Origin: Paracoccaceae bacterium
Lineage (GTDB): Bacteria > Pseudomonadota > Alphaproteobacteria > Rhodobacterales > Rhodobacteraceae
Assembly: GCA_030950185.1 (NCBI GenBank)
Contig: JAUZRU010000108.1
Span: 1-34,316, forward strand
Direction of reading: 5' to 3'
Length of the DNA: 34,316 nucleotides
The notes under the pieces were generated by a model. That model searched no databases, was not told where the DNA came from, and saw only the letters and a list, made by a program, of their open reading frames with translations. Below are positions 25,327-34,288 of the stretch, one piece after another (position 1 is the stretch's first letter; every line of letters begins with the position of its first letter). Position numbers and translations under genes: made by a program.

Positions 25327-26106
25327 TCAGGCCGTTTGTGCAAAGGGGTTGGCGCGTTCGCCCCGCTTCCAGCGGCGGGCGGCGTCACCAAATGCCTTGA
25401 ACAGCGGGCGCGAAACCGGGTTGTTTGCGGCGTTGTATTCGGGATGCCACTGCACCGCCAGCGCAAAACCGGGGGCGTCCTTGATGTGAATGGCCTCGGG
25501 TGTGCCGTCGCTGGCATAGCCCTCGATCACCACGCGCGGGCCCGGATCCTTGATCCCCTGGCCGTGAAGCGAGTTGACCATCACCTTGTCGGCCCCGAAC
25601 AGGCGCGCGAAAATGCCGCCCGGCGTCAGGGTCACCTCGTGGCGCGGCGCGAATTTTTCCTCGAGCGTGCCGTCAGGCGGCATACGGTGGTTCATGCGGC
25701 CGGGCAGTTCGCGGATCTCCGGGTAAAGGGAACCGCCAAAGGCGACGTTGAATTCCTGAAAGCCACGGCAGATGCCCAGAATCGGCTGGCCGCGCTGAAC
25801 GCAGTTGCGGATCAGATCAAGCGTCAGCAGATCGCGACACTGGTCAAAGGCGCCGTGCTTTTCGGTTTCTTCCTCGCCATAGTATTTGGGGTGCACATTG
25901 GGCCGCCCGCCGGTAAAGACAAACCCGTCACAGGCCTCGATCACGCTGGGGATATCGACATAGCGCGGGTCGGCGGGCACCATCAGGGGCAGGCCGTCGG
26001 CCACCTTTGACACCGCCTCGATATTGATCATGCCGGTGGCCTGCACGGGATAATCGTCACCGATGAGGTTCTGATTTCCGATGATGCCGATGACGGGACG
26101 AGTCAT
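25327..26106 (-). CDS. puuD: PuuD-like class I glutamine amidotransferase (gamma-glutamyl-GABA hydrolase family)
   Basis: A 259-residue Peptidase C26 family hydrolase. PILGICRGFQEFNVAFGGSLY contains the nucleophile Cys113. LAVQWHPEYN gives the His221/Glu223 partners, and NSLHGQGI is the family signature. Characterised relatives release GABA from gamma-glutamyl-GABA in putrescine breakdown, but no other puu genes are here. An equally likely role is hydrolysis of another gamma-glutamyl compound, so the gene symbol is tentative. A CAGGAAC ribosome site precedes the ATG. It lies 118 bases downstream of glcB on the same strand. Confidence 0.82.
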   Translation of the reverse strand: MTRPVIGIIGNQNLIGDDYPVQATGMINIEAVSKVADGLPLMVPADPRYVDIPSVIEACDGFVFTGGRPNVHPKYYGEEETEKHGAFDQCRDLLTLDLIRNCVQRGQPILGICRGFQEFNVAFGGSLYPEIRELPGRMNHRMPPDGTLEEKFAPRHEVTLTPGGIFARLFGADKVMVNSLHGQGIKDPGPRVVIEGYASDGTPEAIHIKDAPGFALAVQWHPEYNAANNPVSRPLFKAFGDAARRWKRGERANPFAQTA

Positions 26107-26224
26107 GTCATGGGTTCCTGCGCTGGAGGCTGTGACCGATCAGCGCAGTGAATACCCCAACAGACAACGCAGGTCGAGTCGTTTTCCGTTCACGTCACTT
26201 TGAGTTCCGACCTGCCCCGCTGCG

Positions 26225-28339
26225 TCAGTTCTCGTGGCGCCGTGCCTTCCATTCAAGGCGGCGCGCATGCAGAATCGGCTCGGTATAGCCCGAGGGCTGC
26301 TGCCTGCCCTTGAACACCAGATCGCAGGCCGCGACAAAAGCCACGCCGTCAAAACCCGGGGCCATGGGCACATAGAACGGGTCGCCCGCATTCTGCCTGT
26401 CCACCACTTCGGCCATGCGCTTCATCACCTCCATCACCTGCGCGCTGGAAACGATGCCGTGATGCAGCCAGTTGGCCATGTGCTGGCTTGAGATGCGGCA
26501 GGTGGCGCGGTCTTCCATCAGGCCGACATCATGGATGTCGGGCACCTTGGAACAGCCCACGCCCTGGTCGATCCAGCGCACCACATAGCCAAGAATGCCC
26601 TGGGCGTTGTTTTCCAGCTCGGCGGTGATTTCGTCGGCGCCCCAGACCGGCGGCGCGGCCAGCGGGATCAACAGCAGGTCGTCCATCGACGCACGGCGAC
26701 CGGCGCGCACCAGTTCCTCTTGCCGGGCGGCGACATCGACCTTGTGGTAATGGGTCGCGTGCAGCGTGGCAGCGGTCGGGCTGGGCACCCAGGCGGTGTT
26801 GGCGCCTGCCTTGGGGTGTGCGATCTTCTGTTCCAGCATTGCCGCCATCATGTCGGGCATGGCCCACATCCCCTTGCCGATCTGCGCCCTGCCCCGCAGA
26901 CCGCAGGCAAGGCCCACATCGACATTGTTATCCTCATAGGCCCTGATCCAGGGGGTGTTCTTCATGTCCCCCTTGCGGATCATGGCGCCCGCCTCCATCG
27001 AGGTATGGATCTCGTCGCCGGTGCGATCCAGAAAGCCGGTATTGATGAAGGCCACCCGCTGTTTCGCCGCGCGGATACATTCCTTGAGGTTCACGCTGGT
27101 GCGGCGTTCCTCGTCCATGATGCCCAGCTTGACGGTATATTGCGGCAGGCCCAGCGCGCCTTCGACATGGGTGAACACGTCGCTTGCAAAGGCCACCTCT
27201 TCGGGGCCATGCATCTTGGGCTTGACCACATAGATCGACCCGGCGGCCGAATTGCGGCGTGCACCCTTGATATCGTGGAGCGCGCAAAGCGTTGTGATCA
27301 TGGCGTCCATCAGCCCCTCGAACACTTCGCTGCCCTCGGGATCAAGGATTGCCGGGTTGGTCATCAGATGGCCGACATTGCGCACCAGCATCAGGGCACG
27401 CCCCTTCAGGCGGCCGGTGCTGCCATCGGGGGCGGTGAATTCCAGATCCGAAGCAAGTGCGCGGGTGAATGTCTTGCCGCCCTTCGATACCGTTTCGGTC
27501 AGGTCGCCCCGCATCAGGCCCAGCCAGTTGGAATAGGCAAGCACCTTGTCCTGCGCATCCACGCAGGCGACCGAATCCTCAAGGTCGATGATCGCAGAAA
27601 GCGCGCTTTCCAGCTGGATATCGGCGATATTGGCCGGATCGTCACGGCCGATTTCGCTGTCTGGATCAACAATAACGTGAATATGCAGGTTATTGTTGAC
27701 CAACAGGAAACCCCTACCCGTCCGCCCGACAAATTGCGCCCTGTCCGCCAGCGCATCCGGAATCGACGCGGCGTCGGCCAACTCGGCCCAGCGCCCGCTT
27801 GCCAGAGGCGCGGCCTCGTCCAGAAAGGCCTTGGCCCAGGCGATCACCCGCGCGCCGCGCGCCGGATCATAGCCGCCACCCGCGGGCCGATCGCCCAGCG
27901 CATCGGTGCCATACAGCGCGTCATACAACGAGCCCCAGCGCGCATTGGCGGCATTCAGCGCATAGCGGGCATTGGTCACCGGCACCACCAGCTGCGGCCC
28001 CGCCACATGGGCGATCTCGGGGTCGGTGTTTTCGGTTTCGATCTGGAAATCCTCGCCCTCGGGCAGAAGATAGCCGATATCCGTCAGAAATTCGCGATAG
28101 GCGGCCGCGTCATGGGGCTGGCCCCGCATGGCCTTGTGCCAGTCGTCGATTCGGGTCTGCAGATCTTCCCGCCGTTCCAGCAACGCGCGATTGCGCGGCG
28201 TGAAGGCGTGAACCAGCTCGGCAAACCCGTTCCAGAATCGCGTGGCCTCGATACCGGTTCCCGGCAATGCCTCGCCCTCGATGAAATCGACAAGTTCGCG
28301 CGCAACGCGCAGGCCTGACCGATCAAGACGTTCCGACAT
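26225..28339 (-). CDS. glcB: Malate synthase G
   Basis: Condenses glyoxylate with acetyl-CoA to malate, allowing use of C2 compounds such as glycolate, acetate and glyoxylate. The 704-residue length and the inserted domains are those of the monomeric G isoform rather than the ~530-residue A form. Clear blocks are [59 protein letters not shown] and [20 protein letters not shown]. The C-terminal region has [17 protein letters not shown]. The AAGGAG ribosome site lies seven bases before the ATG. The upstream region shared with pepN has a candidate operator. No isocitrate lyase gene is present in the window. Confidence 0.97.
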   Translation of the reverse strand: MSERLDRSGLRVARELVDFIEGEALPGTGIEATRFWNGFAELVHAFTPRNRALLERREDLQTRIDDWHKAMRGQPHDAAAYREFLTDIGYLLPEGEDFQIETENTDPEIAHVAGPQLVVPVTNARYALNAANARWGSLYDALYGTDALGDRPAGGGYDPARGARVIAWAKAFLDEAAPLASGRWAELADAASIPDALADRAQFVGRTGRGFLLVNNNLHIHVIVDPDSEIGRDDPANIADIQLESALSAIIDLEDSVACVDAQDKVLAYSNWLGLMRGDLTETVSKGGKTFTRALASDLEFTAPDGSTGRLKGRALMLVRNVGHLMTNPAILDPEGSEVFEGLMDAMITTLCALHDIKGARRNSAAGSIYVVKPKMHGPEEVAFASDVFTHVEGALGLPQYTVKLGIMDEERRTSVNLKECIRAAKQRVAFINTGFLDRTGDEIHTSMEAGAMIRKGDMKNTPWIRAYEDNNVDVGLACGLRGRAQIGKGMWAMPDMMAAMLEQKIAHPKAGANTAWVPSPTAATLHATHYHKVDVAARQEELVRAGRRASMDDLLLIPLAAPPVWGADEITAELENNAQGILGYVVRWIDQGVGCSKVPDIHDVGLMEDRATCRISSQHMANWLHHGIVSSAQVMEVMKRMAEVVDRQNAGDPFYVPMAPGFDGVAFVAACDLVFKGRQQPSGYTEPILHARRLEWKARRHEN

Positions 28340-28394
28340 TCATGTGCTCCTTCTGGTTCTGCTCGGGCATGGACGAGGTCTGCTGGGCGGGATC

Positions 28395-28412
28395 TGTTTC
28401 CCATCGGAAACA
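28395..28412. repeat. Inverted repeat upstream of glcB and pepN
   Basis: TGTTTCC-CATC-GGAAACA is a perfect 7-base inverted repeat with a four-base spacer, 56 bases before the glcB start. The related 11-mers ATCGGAAACAC (28403-28413) and ATCAGAAACAC (28443-28453) occur exactly 40 bases apart in the same orientation. Together they look like a multi-site operator for a regulator of glcB, pepN or both. Confidence 0.5.
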
Positions 28413-28475
28413 CAAAATGCATACAACAGTATTCAGTTCAAGATCAGAAACACGCCTTTCCTCTGCATCGCGGAA

Positions 28476-28504
28476 TTGCACTTTACCAGACCCGGCACTA
28501 AGCT
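28476..28504 (+). promoter_or_regulatory. Weak candidate promoter for pepN
   Basis: TTGCAC (28476-28481) and TAAGCT (28499-28504) are 17 bases apart, with transcription starting about 25 bases before the pepN ATG. The -10 box matches consensus at only three positions, so this is tentative. A GGAGAG ribosome site precedes the ATG at 28535. Confidence 0.3.
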
Positions 28505-28534
28505 TGTCTTTCGACCCTTCCCCGGAGAGCAGAG

Positions 28535-31093
28535 ATGACCGACGCCAAGACCATTCGCCTTGCCGATTACCGCCCACCCGCCTTTCTTGTGGAAAGGGTT
28601 GACCTGGCCTTTGAGCTCGACCCCGAGCAGACCCGCGTGTCATCGGAAATCATCTTTCGGCGCAACGAGGCGGTATCGGGTGATTTCCACCTTCACGGCG
28701 AATCGCTGAAACTGATCTCGGCAAGCATCGACGGGCGCAAGCTTGGGCCGGACGACTATGCGCTTGATGACGAAGGGCTGACCATCCCCGGCGACAGCCT
28801 GCCCGATGCCTTTACCTGGCGGGCCGAGGTCGAAATCAACCCGAAGGCGAACACCTCGCTTGACGGGCTGTATATTTCCAAGGGCATGTATTGCACGCAA
28901 TGCGAGGCCGAGGGCTTTCGCAAGATCACCTTCTACCCCGACCGGCCCGACGTGATGGCACCGTTTCGCGTACGCATTCAGGGCGACATGCCGGTGATGC
29001 TGTCCAACGGCAACCCGATGGCGCGCGGCGCGGGCTGGGTCGAATGGCACGACCCCTGGCCCAAACCCTGTTACCTGTTTGCGCTGGTTGCCGGCGATCT
29101 GGTGTCGTTCGACGACCGTTTTACCACCATGTCGGGGCGCGACGTGACCCTGCGCATCTGGGTGCGCGAGGGCGATCAGGACAAATGCGCCCATGCGATG
29201 GAAAGCCTGAAAAAGGCCATGCGCTGGGACGAGGAAAACTATGGCCGCGAATATGATCTGGACCTGTTCCAGATCGTCGCCGTGGACGATTTCAACATGG
29301 GCGCGATGGAAAACAAGGGGCTGAACATCTTCAATTCCAAATATGTCCTGGCCAGCCCCGAAACCGCCACCGACCGCGATTACGAGCTGATCGAAGGCAT
29401 CATCGCGCATGAGTATTTCCACAACTGGACAGGAAACCGCATCACCTGCCGCGACTGGTTTCAACTGTCGCTGAAAGAGGGGCTGACGGTATTTCGCGAC
29501 CAGACATTTTCGGGCGACATGCGCAGCCACGCGGTCAAGCGCATCGAAGAGGTTCAACAGCTGCGCGCGCGTCAGTTCCGCGAGGATGCCGGCCCGCTGG
29601 CCCACCCGGTACGGCCCAGCGAATACAAGGAAATCAACAATTTCTATACCGCAACCGTCTATGACAAGGGGGCCGAGGTCATTCGCATGCTGCATCGCCT
29701 TGTCGGCCCGGCGGACTATCGCCGCGCGCTGGATCTGTATTTCGAGCGCCATGACGGGCAAGCCTGCACGATCGAGGACTGGCTGAAGGTGTTCGAGGAT
29801 ACCACCGGGCGCGACCTGGGCCAGTTCAAGCTGTGGTATGAACAGGCCGGCACGCCACGCCTGTCGGTGCGTGACGAATGGCAGGATGGCACATACAGGC
29901 TGACCTTCCGCCAAAGCGTGCCGCCAACACCGGGCCAGCCCGACAAGAAACCCATGGTCATTCCGGTGGCTGTCGGCCTGCTCAACCCCAATGGCGACGA
30001 GGTGGTGGAAACCACGGTTCTCGAGATCACCGAGGCCGAGCAGAGCTTTACCTTCGAGGGGCTGGCAAGCCGACCCGTTCCGTCGATCCTGCGCGGCTTT
30101 TCCGCCCCCGTGATCGTCGAGCGCGAAACCCCGGCTGATGAGCGCATCTTTCTGCTGGCCCATGACACCGACCCCTTCAACAAATGGGAAGCCGGGCGCG
30201 CGCTGGCGCTGGAAACGCTGGCCGGGATGCTGCGCGACGGACAGCCCGCGCAGGCCTATCTGGGTGCCGTCGCGCGCATGGCGGCCGACGAACGCCTTGA
30301 CCCCGCCTTCCGGGCGCTGGCCTTGCAGCTGCCCGGCGAGGATGAAATCGCCGGGGCCGAACATGACGCCGGCCGCATCCCCGACCCGCTGGCCATCCAC
30401 GACACCCGCAAGGCGCTGGCGCGCGCGATTGCCGGGGCGATGGGCGACGGGCTGGGGCGGCTTTACGGGGAAATGGCAGTGCCCGGCCCCTATACCCCCG
30501 ATCCCGAGGCCGCGGGCAAACGTGCGTTGCGGGGTGCTGCGCTGGCGCTGATATCGCTGCGTGACGAGGGCGAGGCCGCCGCGCGGCAATTCAGGGCCGC
30601 CGACAACATGACCGAAACGCTGGCGGCGCTGTCCTGCCTGCTGCGCGCCGGAAAAGGCGAGGCCGAACTTGCCGCCTTCCATGAACAATGGCGCGACAAT
30701 GATCTGGTGATCGACAAGTGGTTTGCCCTGCAAGCCAGCCTTGCATCACCCGAGCGCGCCGTTGAAACCGTGCGCCGGCTTGCCGCCCATCCCGATTTCG
30801 ACTGGAAGAACCCCAACCGTTTCCGCAGCCTGATCGCGGGCTTTGCCATGATGAACCCGGCCGGTTTTCACGATGCCAGCGGTGCGGGATATGAATTTCT
30901 GGCCGACTGGCTGATCCGGCTGGACCCGGTGAACCCGCAGACCACCGCGCGCATGTCCACCGCCTTTGAATCCTGGCGGCGCTATGACGACAACCGTCGC
31001 GCCCTGATGAAGGCCCAGCTTGAAAGAATCGCCAGGACGCCCGGGCTTTCGCGGGACAGCTCGGAAATGGTCGAGCGCATCCTCGCGGGCTGA
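28535..31093 (+). CDS. pepN: Aminopeptidase N (M1 family)
   Basis: An 852-residue zinc aminopeptidase that removes N-terminal residues from peptides in the cytoplasm. The substrate-anchoring GAMEN motif is at residues 256-260. The zinc site is HEYFH (His292, Glu293, His296), with Glu315 as the third ligand. CTQCEAEGFRKITFYPDRPD is typical of the bacterial/plant PepN subgroup. The C-terminal half contains the DUF3458 Ig-like and helical domains (VPVAVGLLNPNGDEV, ending with TTARMSTAFESWRRYD). Length and domain order are normal. It stands alone, divergent from glcB. Confidence 0.97.
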   Translation: MTDAKTIRLADYRPPAFLVERVDLAFELDPEQTRVSSEIIFRRNEAVSGDFHLHGESLKLISASIDGRKLGPDDYALDDEGLTIPGDSLPDAFTWRAEVEINPKANTSLDGLYISKGMYCTQCEAEGFRKITFYPDRPDVMAPFRVRIQGDMPVMLSNGNPMARGAGWVEWHDPWPKPCYLFALVAGDLVSFDDRFTTMSGRDVTLRIWVREGDQDKCAHAMESLKKAMRWDEENYGREYDLDLFQIVAVDDFNMGAMENKGLNIFNSKYVLASPETATDRDYELIEGIIAHEYFHNWTGNRITCRDWFQLSLKEGLTVFRDQTFSGDMRSHAVKRIEEVQQLRARQFREDAGPLAHPVRPSEYKEINNFYTATVYDKGAEVIRMLHRLVGPADYRRALDLYFERHDGQACTIEDWLKVFEDTTGRDLGQFKLWYEQAGTPRLSVRDEWQDGTYRLTFRQSVPPTPGQPDKKPMVIPVAVGLLNPNGDEVVETTVLEITEAEQSFTFEGLASRPVPSILRGFSAPVIVERETPADERIFLLAHDTDPFNKWEAGRALALETLAGMLRDGQPAQAYLGAVARMAADERLDPAFRALALQLPGEDEIAGAEHDAGRIPDPLAIHDTRKALARAIAGAMGDGLGRLYGEMAVPGPYTPDPEAAGKRALRGAALALISLRDEGEAAARQFRAADNMTETLAALSCLLRAGKGEAELAAFHEQWRDNDLVIDKWFALQASLASPERAVETVRRLAAHPDFDWKNPNRFRSLIAGFAMMNPAGFHDASGAGYEFLADWLIRLDPVNPQTTARMSTAFESWRRYDDNRRALMKAQLERIARTPGLSRDSSEMVERILAG

Positions 31094-31170
31094 TCCGGCA
31101 ATATTGTCGCAAAACTGTTACCCAAACACGTCACCCGGTCAGCGAACACCGGCAGCGGGCGGCGGCATGA

Positions 31171-31199
31171 TTGAGACATACCCGTTAAAAGGTTAATTT
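31171..31199 (+). promoter_or_regulatory. Weak candidate promoter for the SDR gene
   Basis: TTGAGA (31171-31176, 5 of 6 to the -35 consensus) is followed after 17 bases by TAATTT (31194-31199), a poor -10. It lies in an AT-rich patch 35 bases before the SDR start, in the 140-base gap after pepN. The position is right, but the evidence is modest. Confidence 0.3.
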
Positions 31200-31233
31200 C
31201 GCCTTTGACTCAGTCTTGGGGGGCTGCTGCTGC

Positions 31234-31986
31234 ATGGATACGCCCAGAACCGTTCTGATTACCGGGGCCAGCTCTGGTATTGGCGCCGCGACTGCTGTCG
31301 CTGCTGCCGAGGCCGGTTATGACGTCGCCATCGCCTATCACACCAATTCCGAGGGCGCCGAAGAAACCGCCCAAAAGGTGCGGGACAAGGGGCGCAGGGC
31401 CATTGTCATCAAGGCAGACATATCCGACCCCGAAGATGTCGAGCGCATGTTCGACAGGGTTGACGAGGAATTCGAAGAGCTTGGCGTTCTGGTCAATAAT
31501 GCCGGCGTGGCAGGCGAGGCCCGCCGGGTGGACACGATGCGCCCGGAAAGAATCCAGCGCGTTTTTGAAGTGAACGCCATCGGCCCCTTCCTGTGTGCAC
31601 GGCAAGCGGCGCTGCGCATGGCCTGGCGCTATGGCGGCCAGGGGGGCATCATCGTGAATGTCTCGTCCATCGCCGCGCGTCTGGGCAGTGCAGAAATGTT
31701 CGTGGACTATGCCGCATCAAAGGGCGCCGTCGATGTGCTGACGCTGGGGCTTGGCCGAGAGATGGCCGCTGACAAGGTGCGCGTGGTTGGCGTACGTCCC
31801 GGTGTGATCGACACGGAAATACACGCCAAATACGGCATGAAGGATCGCATCAGCGAAATGGAGGAAGATTTCCCCATGAAACGCGCAGGCACCGCGCAAG
31901 AGGTTGCCGATACCATCCTCTATCTGATGAGCGACAAGGCCAGCTATATCACCGCCACATCCATCGACGTGGCCGGCGGCCGCTGA
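31234..31986 (+). CDS. SDR-family NAD(P)-dependent oxidoreductase
   Basis: A 250-residue classical short-chain dehydrogenase. The nucleotide-binding motif TGASSGIG is at residues 10-17, the structural VNNAG at 87-91, Ser144/Ser145 lie in VNVSSIAARLG, and the catalytic pair is Tyr159-Lys163 in VDYAASKGAVD. The C-terminal VASYITATSIDVAGGR-like end (YITATSIDVAGGR) is typical of sugar or 3-oxoacyl reductase-like SDRs. Asp/Arg selectivity for NADH or NADPH is not decided by the sequence, nor is the substrate. The ATG at 31234 begins the conserved fold; a TTG six codons upstream is possible but adds only GGCCC-type residues. It ends nine bases from the convergent uvrD stop. Confidence 0.9.
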   Translation: MDTPRTVLITGASSGIGAATAVAAAEAGYDVAIAYHTNSEGAEETAQKVRDKGRRAIVIKADISDPEDVERMFDRVDEEFEELGVLVNNAGVAGEARRVDTMRPERIQRVFEVNAIGPFLCARQAALRMAWRYGGQGGIIVNVSSIAARLGSAEMFVDYAASKGAVDVLTLGLGREMAADKVRVVGVRPGVIDTEIHAKYGMKDRISEMEEDFPMKRAGTAQEVADTILYLMSDKASYITATSIDVAGGR

Positions 31987-31995
31987 GGGGCCGGC

Positions 31996-33441
31996 TCAGA
32001 AAGGCACCTCATCCTCGCCGGTGACGAAACTGGCCATCACCTTCTTTTCGCCCGCCTTTTCGAATTCCACGGTCAGCTTGTCGCCTTCGATCGCGCTGAC
32101 GCGGCCATAGCCGAATTTCTGGTGAAAGACCCGCGCGCCAATCTCATGCGCGGGCTCGGCCGCCTGGTCGATCACCACGGTTGCCCCTGCGCCTGGGCGC
32201 CGGCGCGCGCGGCTCTGCATCCGCTTCCAGCCGGGCGAGTTATAGGCATCCGCCCGCGCAACCCGTTCTTCCAGCGCAGATGCCTTGCGCTCGGCCCTTG
32301 GCGCAGCGGCGCCATAGCCCCCGCCATACAGGCCCGGCGGGGTCAGCACCTCGACGTGATCCGGGGGCAGCTCGTCGATGAAACGCGACGGGATCTGCGC
32401 CTGCCACTGTCCATAGACGCGCCGGTTGGCGGCAAAGGATATGGTGCAGAATTCCCCCGCCCGCGTGATGCCCACATAGGCAAGGCGGCGTTCTTCCTCC
32501 AGCCCCTTGAGGCCGGTTTCGTCCATGCTGCGCTGGCTGGGGAAAAGCCCGTCCTCCCATCCGGGCAGGAATACGGCCGGAAATTCCAGCCCCTTGGCCG
32601 CGTGCAGCGTCATGATCGACACCTTTTCGCTGGCGTCTTCGGATTCGTTTTCCATGATCAGGGCGACATGTTCCAGAAACCCCTGAAGATTTTCGAATTC
32701 CTCCAGCGCCTTGACCAGCTCTTTCAGGTTTTCCAGCCGCCCGGCCGCGTCGGGCGAGCGGTCGTTCTGCCAATGGGCGGTATAGCCGGATTCATCCAGA
32801 ATGGTTTCGGCCAGCGCGATATGGTTTTCGCCCGCGCGCAGGGCTGCCGACCAGCGGGCAAAACCGTCAAGCAGCACGCGCAGCTCCTTGCCCGCCTTGC
32901 CGCCGAGGCCCCCCGCATCAAGCAGGATTCGCGTGCCTTCCAGCAGGCCGACGCCATTGTCGCGCGCCGCCTGCGCGATCTTGCGCTGCGCCACGTCCCC
33001 GATGCCGCGCTTGGGGGTGTTCACGATACGCTCGAAGGCGAGGTCGTCATCGGGGCTGACGGTCACGCGGAAATAGGCCATGGCATCGCGGATTTCCATG
33101 CGCTCGTAAAATCGCGGGCCACCGATCACCCGATAGGGTAGGCCGATCGACAGGAACCGATCCTCAAACGCGCGCATCTGGTGGCTTGCGCGCACCAGAA
33201 TCGCCATGTCGTCCAGCGACATCGGCGCATGCCCGCGGGTGCCGCGCTGCATCGCCTCGATTTCCTCGCCGATCCAGCGGGCCTCGTCCTCGCCATCCCA
33301 ATGGCCGATCAGCCGCACCTTGTCGCCGTCCTGACGGTCGGTCCACAGGGTCTTGCCCAGGCGGCTTTCATTGGCGGCAATCAGCGCGCTGGCGGCCCCC
33401 AGGATATGCGGGGTCGAGCGATAGTTCTGTTCCAGCCTGAT
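31996..33441 (-). CDS. uvrD: UvrD/PcrA-type DNA helicase, C-terminal part (broken at the junction)
   Basis: 3'-5' superfamily 1 helicase of nucleotide excision and mismatch repair. About 481 codons remain. Reading leftward, the frame begins with IRLEQNYRSTPHILGAAS (motif IV), which is typical of alphaproteobacterial UvrD. Motif V is in IMTLHAAKGLEFPAVFLPGW and motif VI in EERRLAYVGITRA. The C-terminal Tudor-like domain HQKFGYGRVSAIEGDKLTVE follows, ending GEDEVPF. The N-terminal Walker A and B motifs (domain 1A) should lie to the right of 33441 but are replaced by unrelated AT-rich sequence. The codon before Ile (33442-33444) no longer fits the family, so the break is placed there. The remaining part would not be an active helicase. 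Confidence 0.93.
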   Translation of the reverse strand: MRLEQNYRSTPHILGAASALIAANESRLGKTLWTDRQDGDKVRLIGHWDGEDEARWIGEEIEAMQRGTRGHAPMSLDDMAILVRASHQMRAFEDRFLSIGLPYRVIGGPRFYERMEIRDAMAYFRVTVSPDDDLAFERIVNTPKRGIGDVAQRKIAQAARDNGVGLLEGTRILLDAGGLGGKAGKELRVLLDGFARWSAALRAGENHIALAETILDESGYTAHWQNDRSPDAAGRLENLKELVKALEEFENLQGFLEHVALIMENESEDASEKVSIMTLHAAKGLEFPAVFLPGWEDGLFPSQRSMDETGLKGLEEERRLAYVGITRAGEFCTISFAANRRVYGQWQAQIPSRFIDELPPDHVEVLTPPGLYGGGYGAAAPRAERKASALEERVARADAYNSPGWKRMQSRARRRPGAGATVVIDQAAEPAHEIGARVFHQKFGYGRVSAIEGDKLTVEFEKAGEKKVMASFVTGEDEVPF

Positions 33442-33446
33442 AGAAC
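33438..33446. other. Abrupt composition and homology junction
   Basis: To the left, uvrD coding sequence continues without error to about 33441 (70% GC in 33361-33420 by hand count). To the right the sequence is about 27% GC (33481-33540) and encodes an unrelated methyltransferase on the opposite strand. No inverted terminal repeat, target duplication, integrase or att-like core is seen. Both genes are cut internally, which favours an assembly chimera. Confidence 0.85.
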
Positions 33447-34287
33447 TTTTGAAAAGTTAAGAAAAAAATACGATTTAAAGATAAAACAAGATAAAGAAAG
33501 TAATTTTCTCGAAAAATGGTATCTCAAACCGGTAAAAGATGAGATAGACTTTACATTTGAGCAATTAAAAAAAGTCAAAAATCCCAATACAAAGAAAATC
33601 ATCACAATAATATTAAGTAGAACAATTCGCTCTTGCCGAGCAACAACTCACGCCGATTTAGCAACCCTTAAAGAGCCTGTTACATCAACTTATTATTGTG
33701 GAAAACACGGAAAAATATGCAAGCCTTTGTTCTCAATATTTTCTTGGTGGGTACGATATAGCAAAGACACCGTTAAAAGATTGCAAGAATTTGAAAGATT
33801 AAGAACAAAAACTTATCAAATATGCTTACGAGGAGATGCAAGAAATATTGATATTTTTTCAGCACTCGAAAAGAAAAATCCCGAATTTGCAAAATTAGTC
33901 AAGAGGCAAAAAATCAAGGGAATTTTTTCCAGTCCGCCTTATGTTGGTTTGATAAACTATCATGAACAACACGCTTACGCTTACGATTTATTCGGCTTTA
34001 AACGAAACGACGAATTGGAAATAGGTCCGCTATATAAAGGACAAGGGCGAGAAGCTCGGCAATCATATATTGAAGGTATTGTTCAAGTTTTAAATAACTC
34101 AAAGAAATACTTACAAGATGATTATGATATTTTTCTTGTTGCAAACGATAAATACAATATGTATCCGACCATCGCCGAAAAATCGGGAATGAAAATAGTA
34201 AATCAATATAAACGCCCCGTCTTAAACAGAACAGAAAAAAATAAATCGGCTTATGCCGAAATAATATTTCACTTAAAGGAAAAATAA
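33442..34287 (+). CDS. DNA methyltransferase, C-terminal part (SPPY type)
   Basis: About 281 codons of an AT-rich gene lacking its start. The catalytic motif IV is SSPPYVGLINYHEQ (SPPY at 33931-33942), as in cytosine-N4 and some adenine-N6 DNA methyltransferases. Upstream lie RTIRSCRATTHADL, TYYCGKHGKICKP and YSKDTVKRLQEFERLRT, a block recurring in a family of prokaryotic modification methylases. The end YDIFLVANDKYNMYPTIAEK followed by YAEIIFHLKEK is a typical last strand. The SAM-binding FxGxG motif is absent and presumably lay in the missing N-terminal part. Codon use is quite unlike the rest of the window. It is followed after one base by another start codon, suggesting a restriction-modification operon in the donor organism. 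Confidence 0.8.
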   Translation, partial: RTFEKLRKKYDLKIKQDKESNFLEKWYLKPVKDEIDFTFEQLKKVKNPNTKKIITIILSRTIRSCRATTHADLATLKEPVTSTYYCGKHGKICKPLFSIFSWWVRYSKDTVKRLQEFERLRTKTYQICLRGDARNIDIFSALEKKNPEFAKLVKRQKIKGIFSSPPYVGLINYHEQHAYAYDLFGFKRNDELEIGPLYKGQGREARQSYIEGIVQVLNNSKKYLQDDYDIFLVANDKYNMYPTIAEKSGMKIVNQYKRPVLNRTEKNKSAYAEIIFHLKEK

Positions 34288-34288
34288 A

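Noticed and set aside
26169-26215. GCAGGTCG/CGACCTGC inverted repeat after glcB as a terminator
   Set aside because: The loop is about 31 bases and there is no T-run on either side; the structure is too weak to call.
1-33441. Many long frames antisense or out of frame to the genes listed
   Set aside because: They mirror real genes, lack family features and ribosome sites, and are typical of high-GC DNA.
33181-34287. A continuous rightward reading frame spanning the junction, as if the methyltransferase were fused to a longer N-terminal part
   Set aside because: The part before 33442 is the antisense of the well-conserved uvrD gene and has no protein-like features; the open frame is chance in GC-rich sequence.
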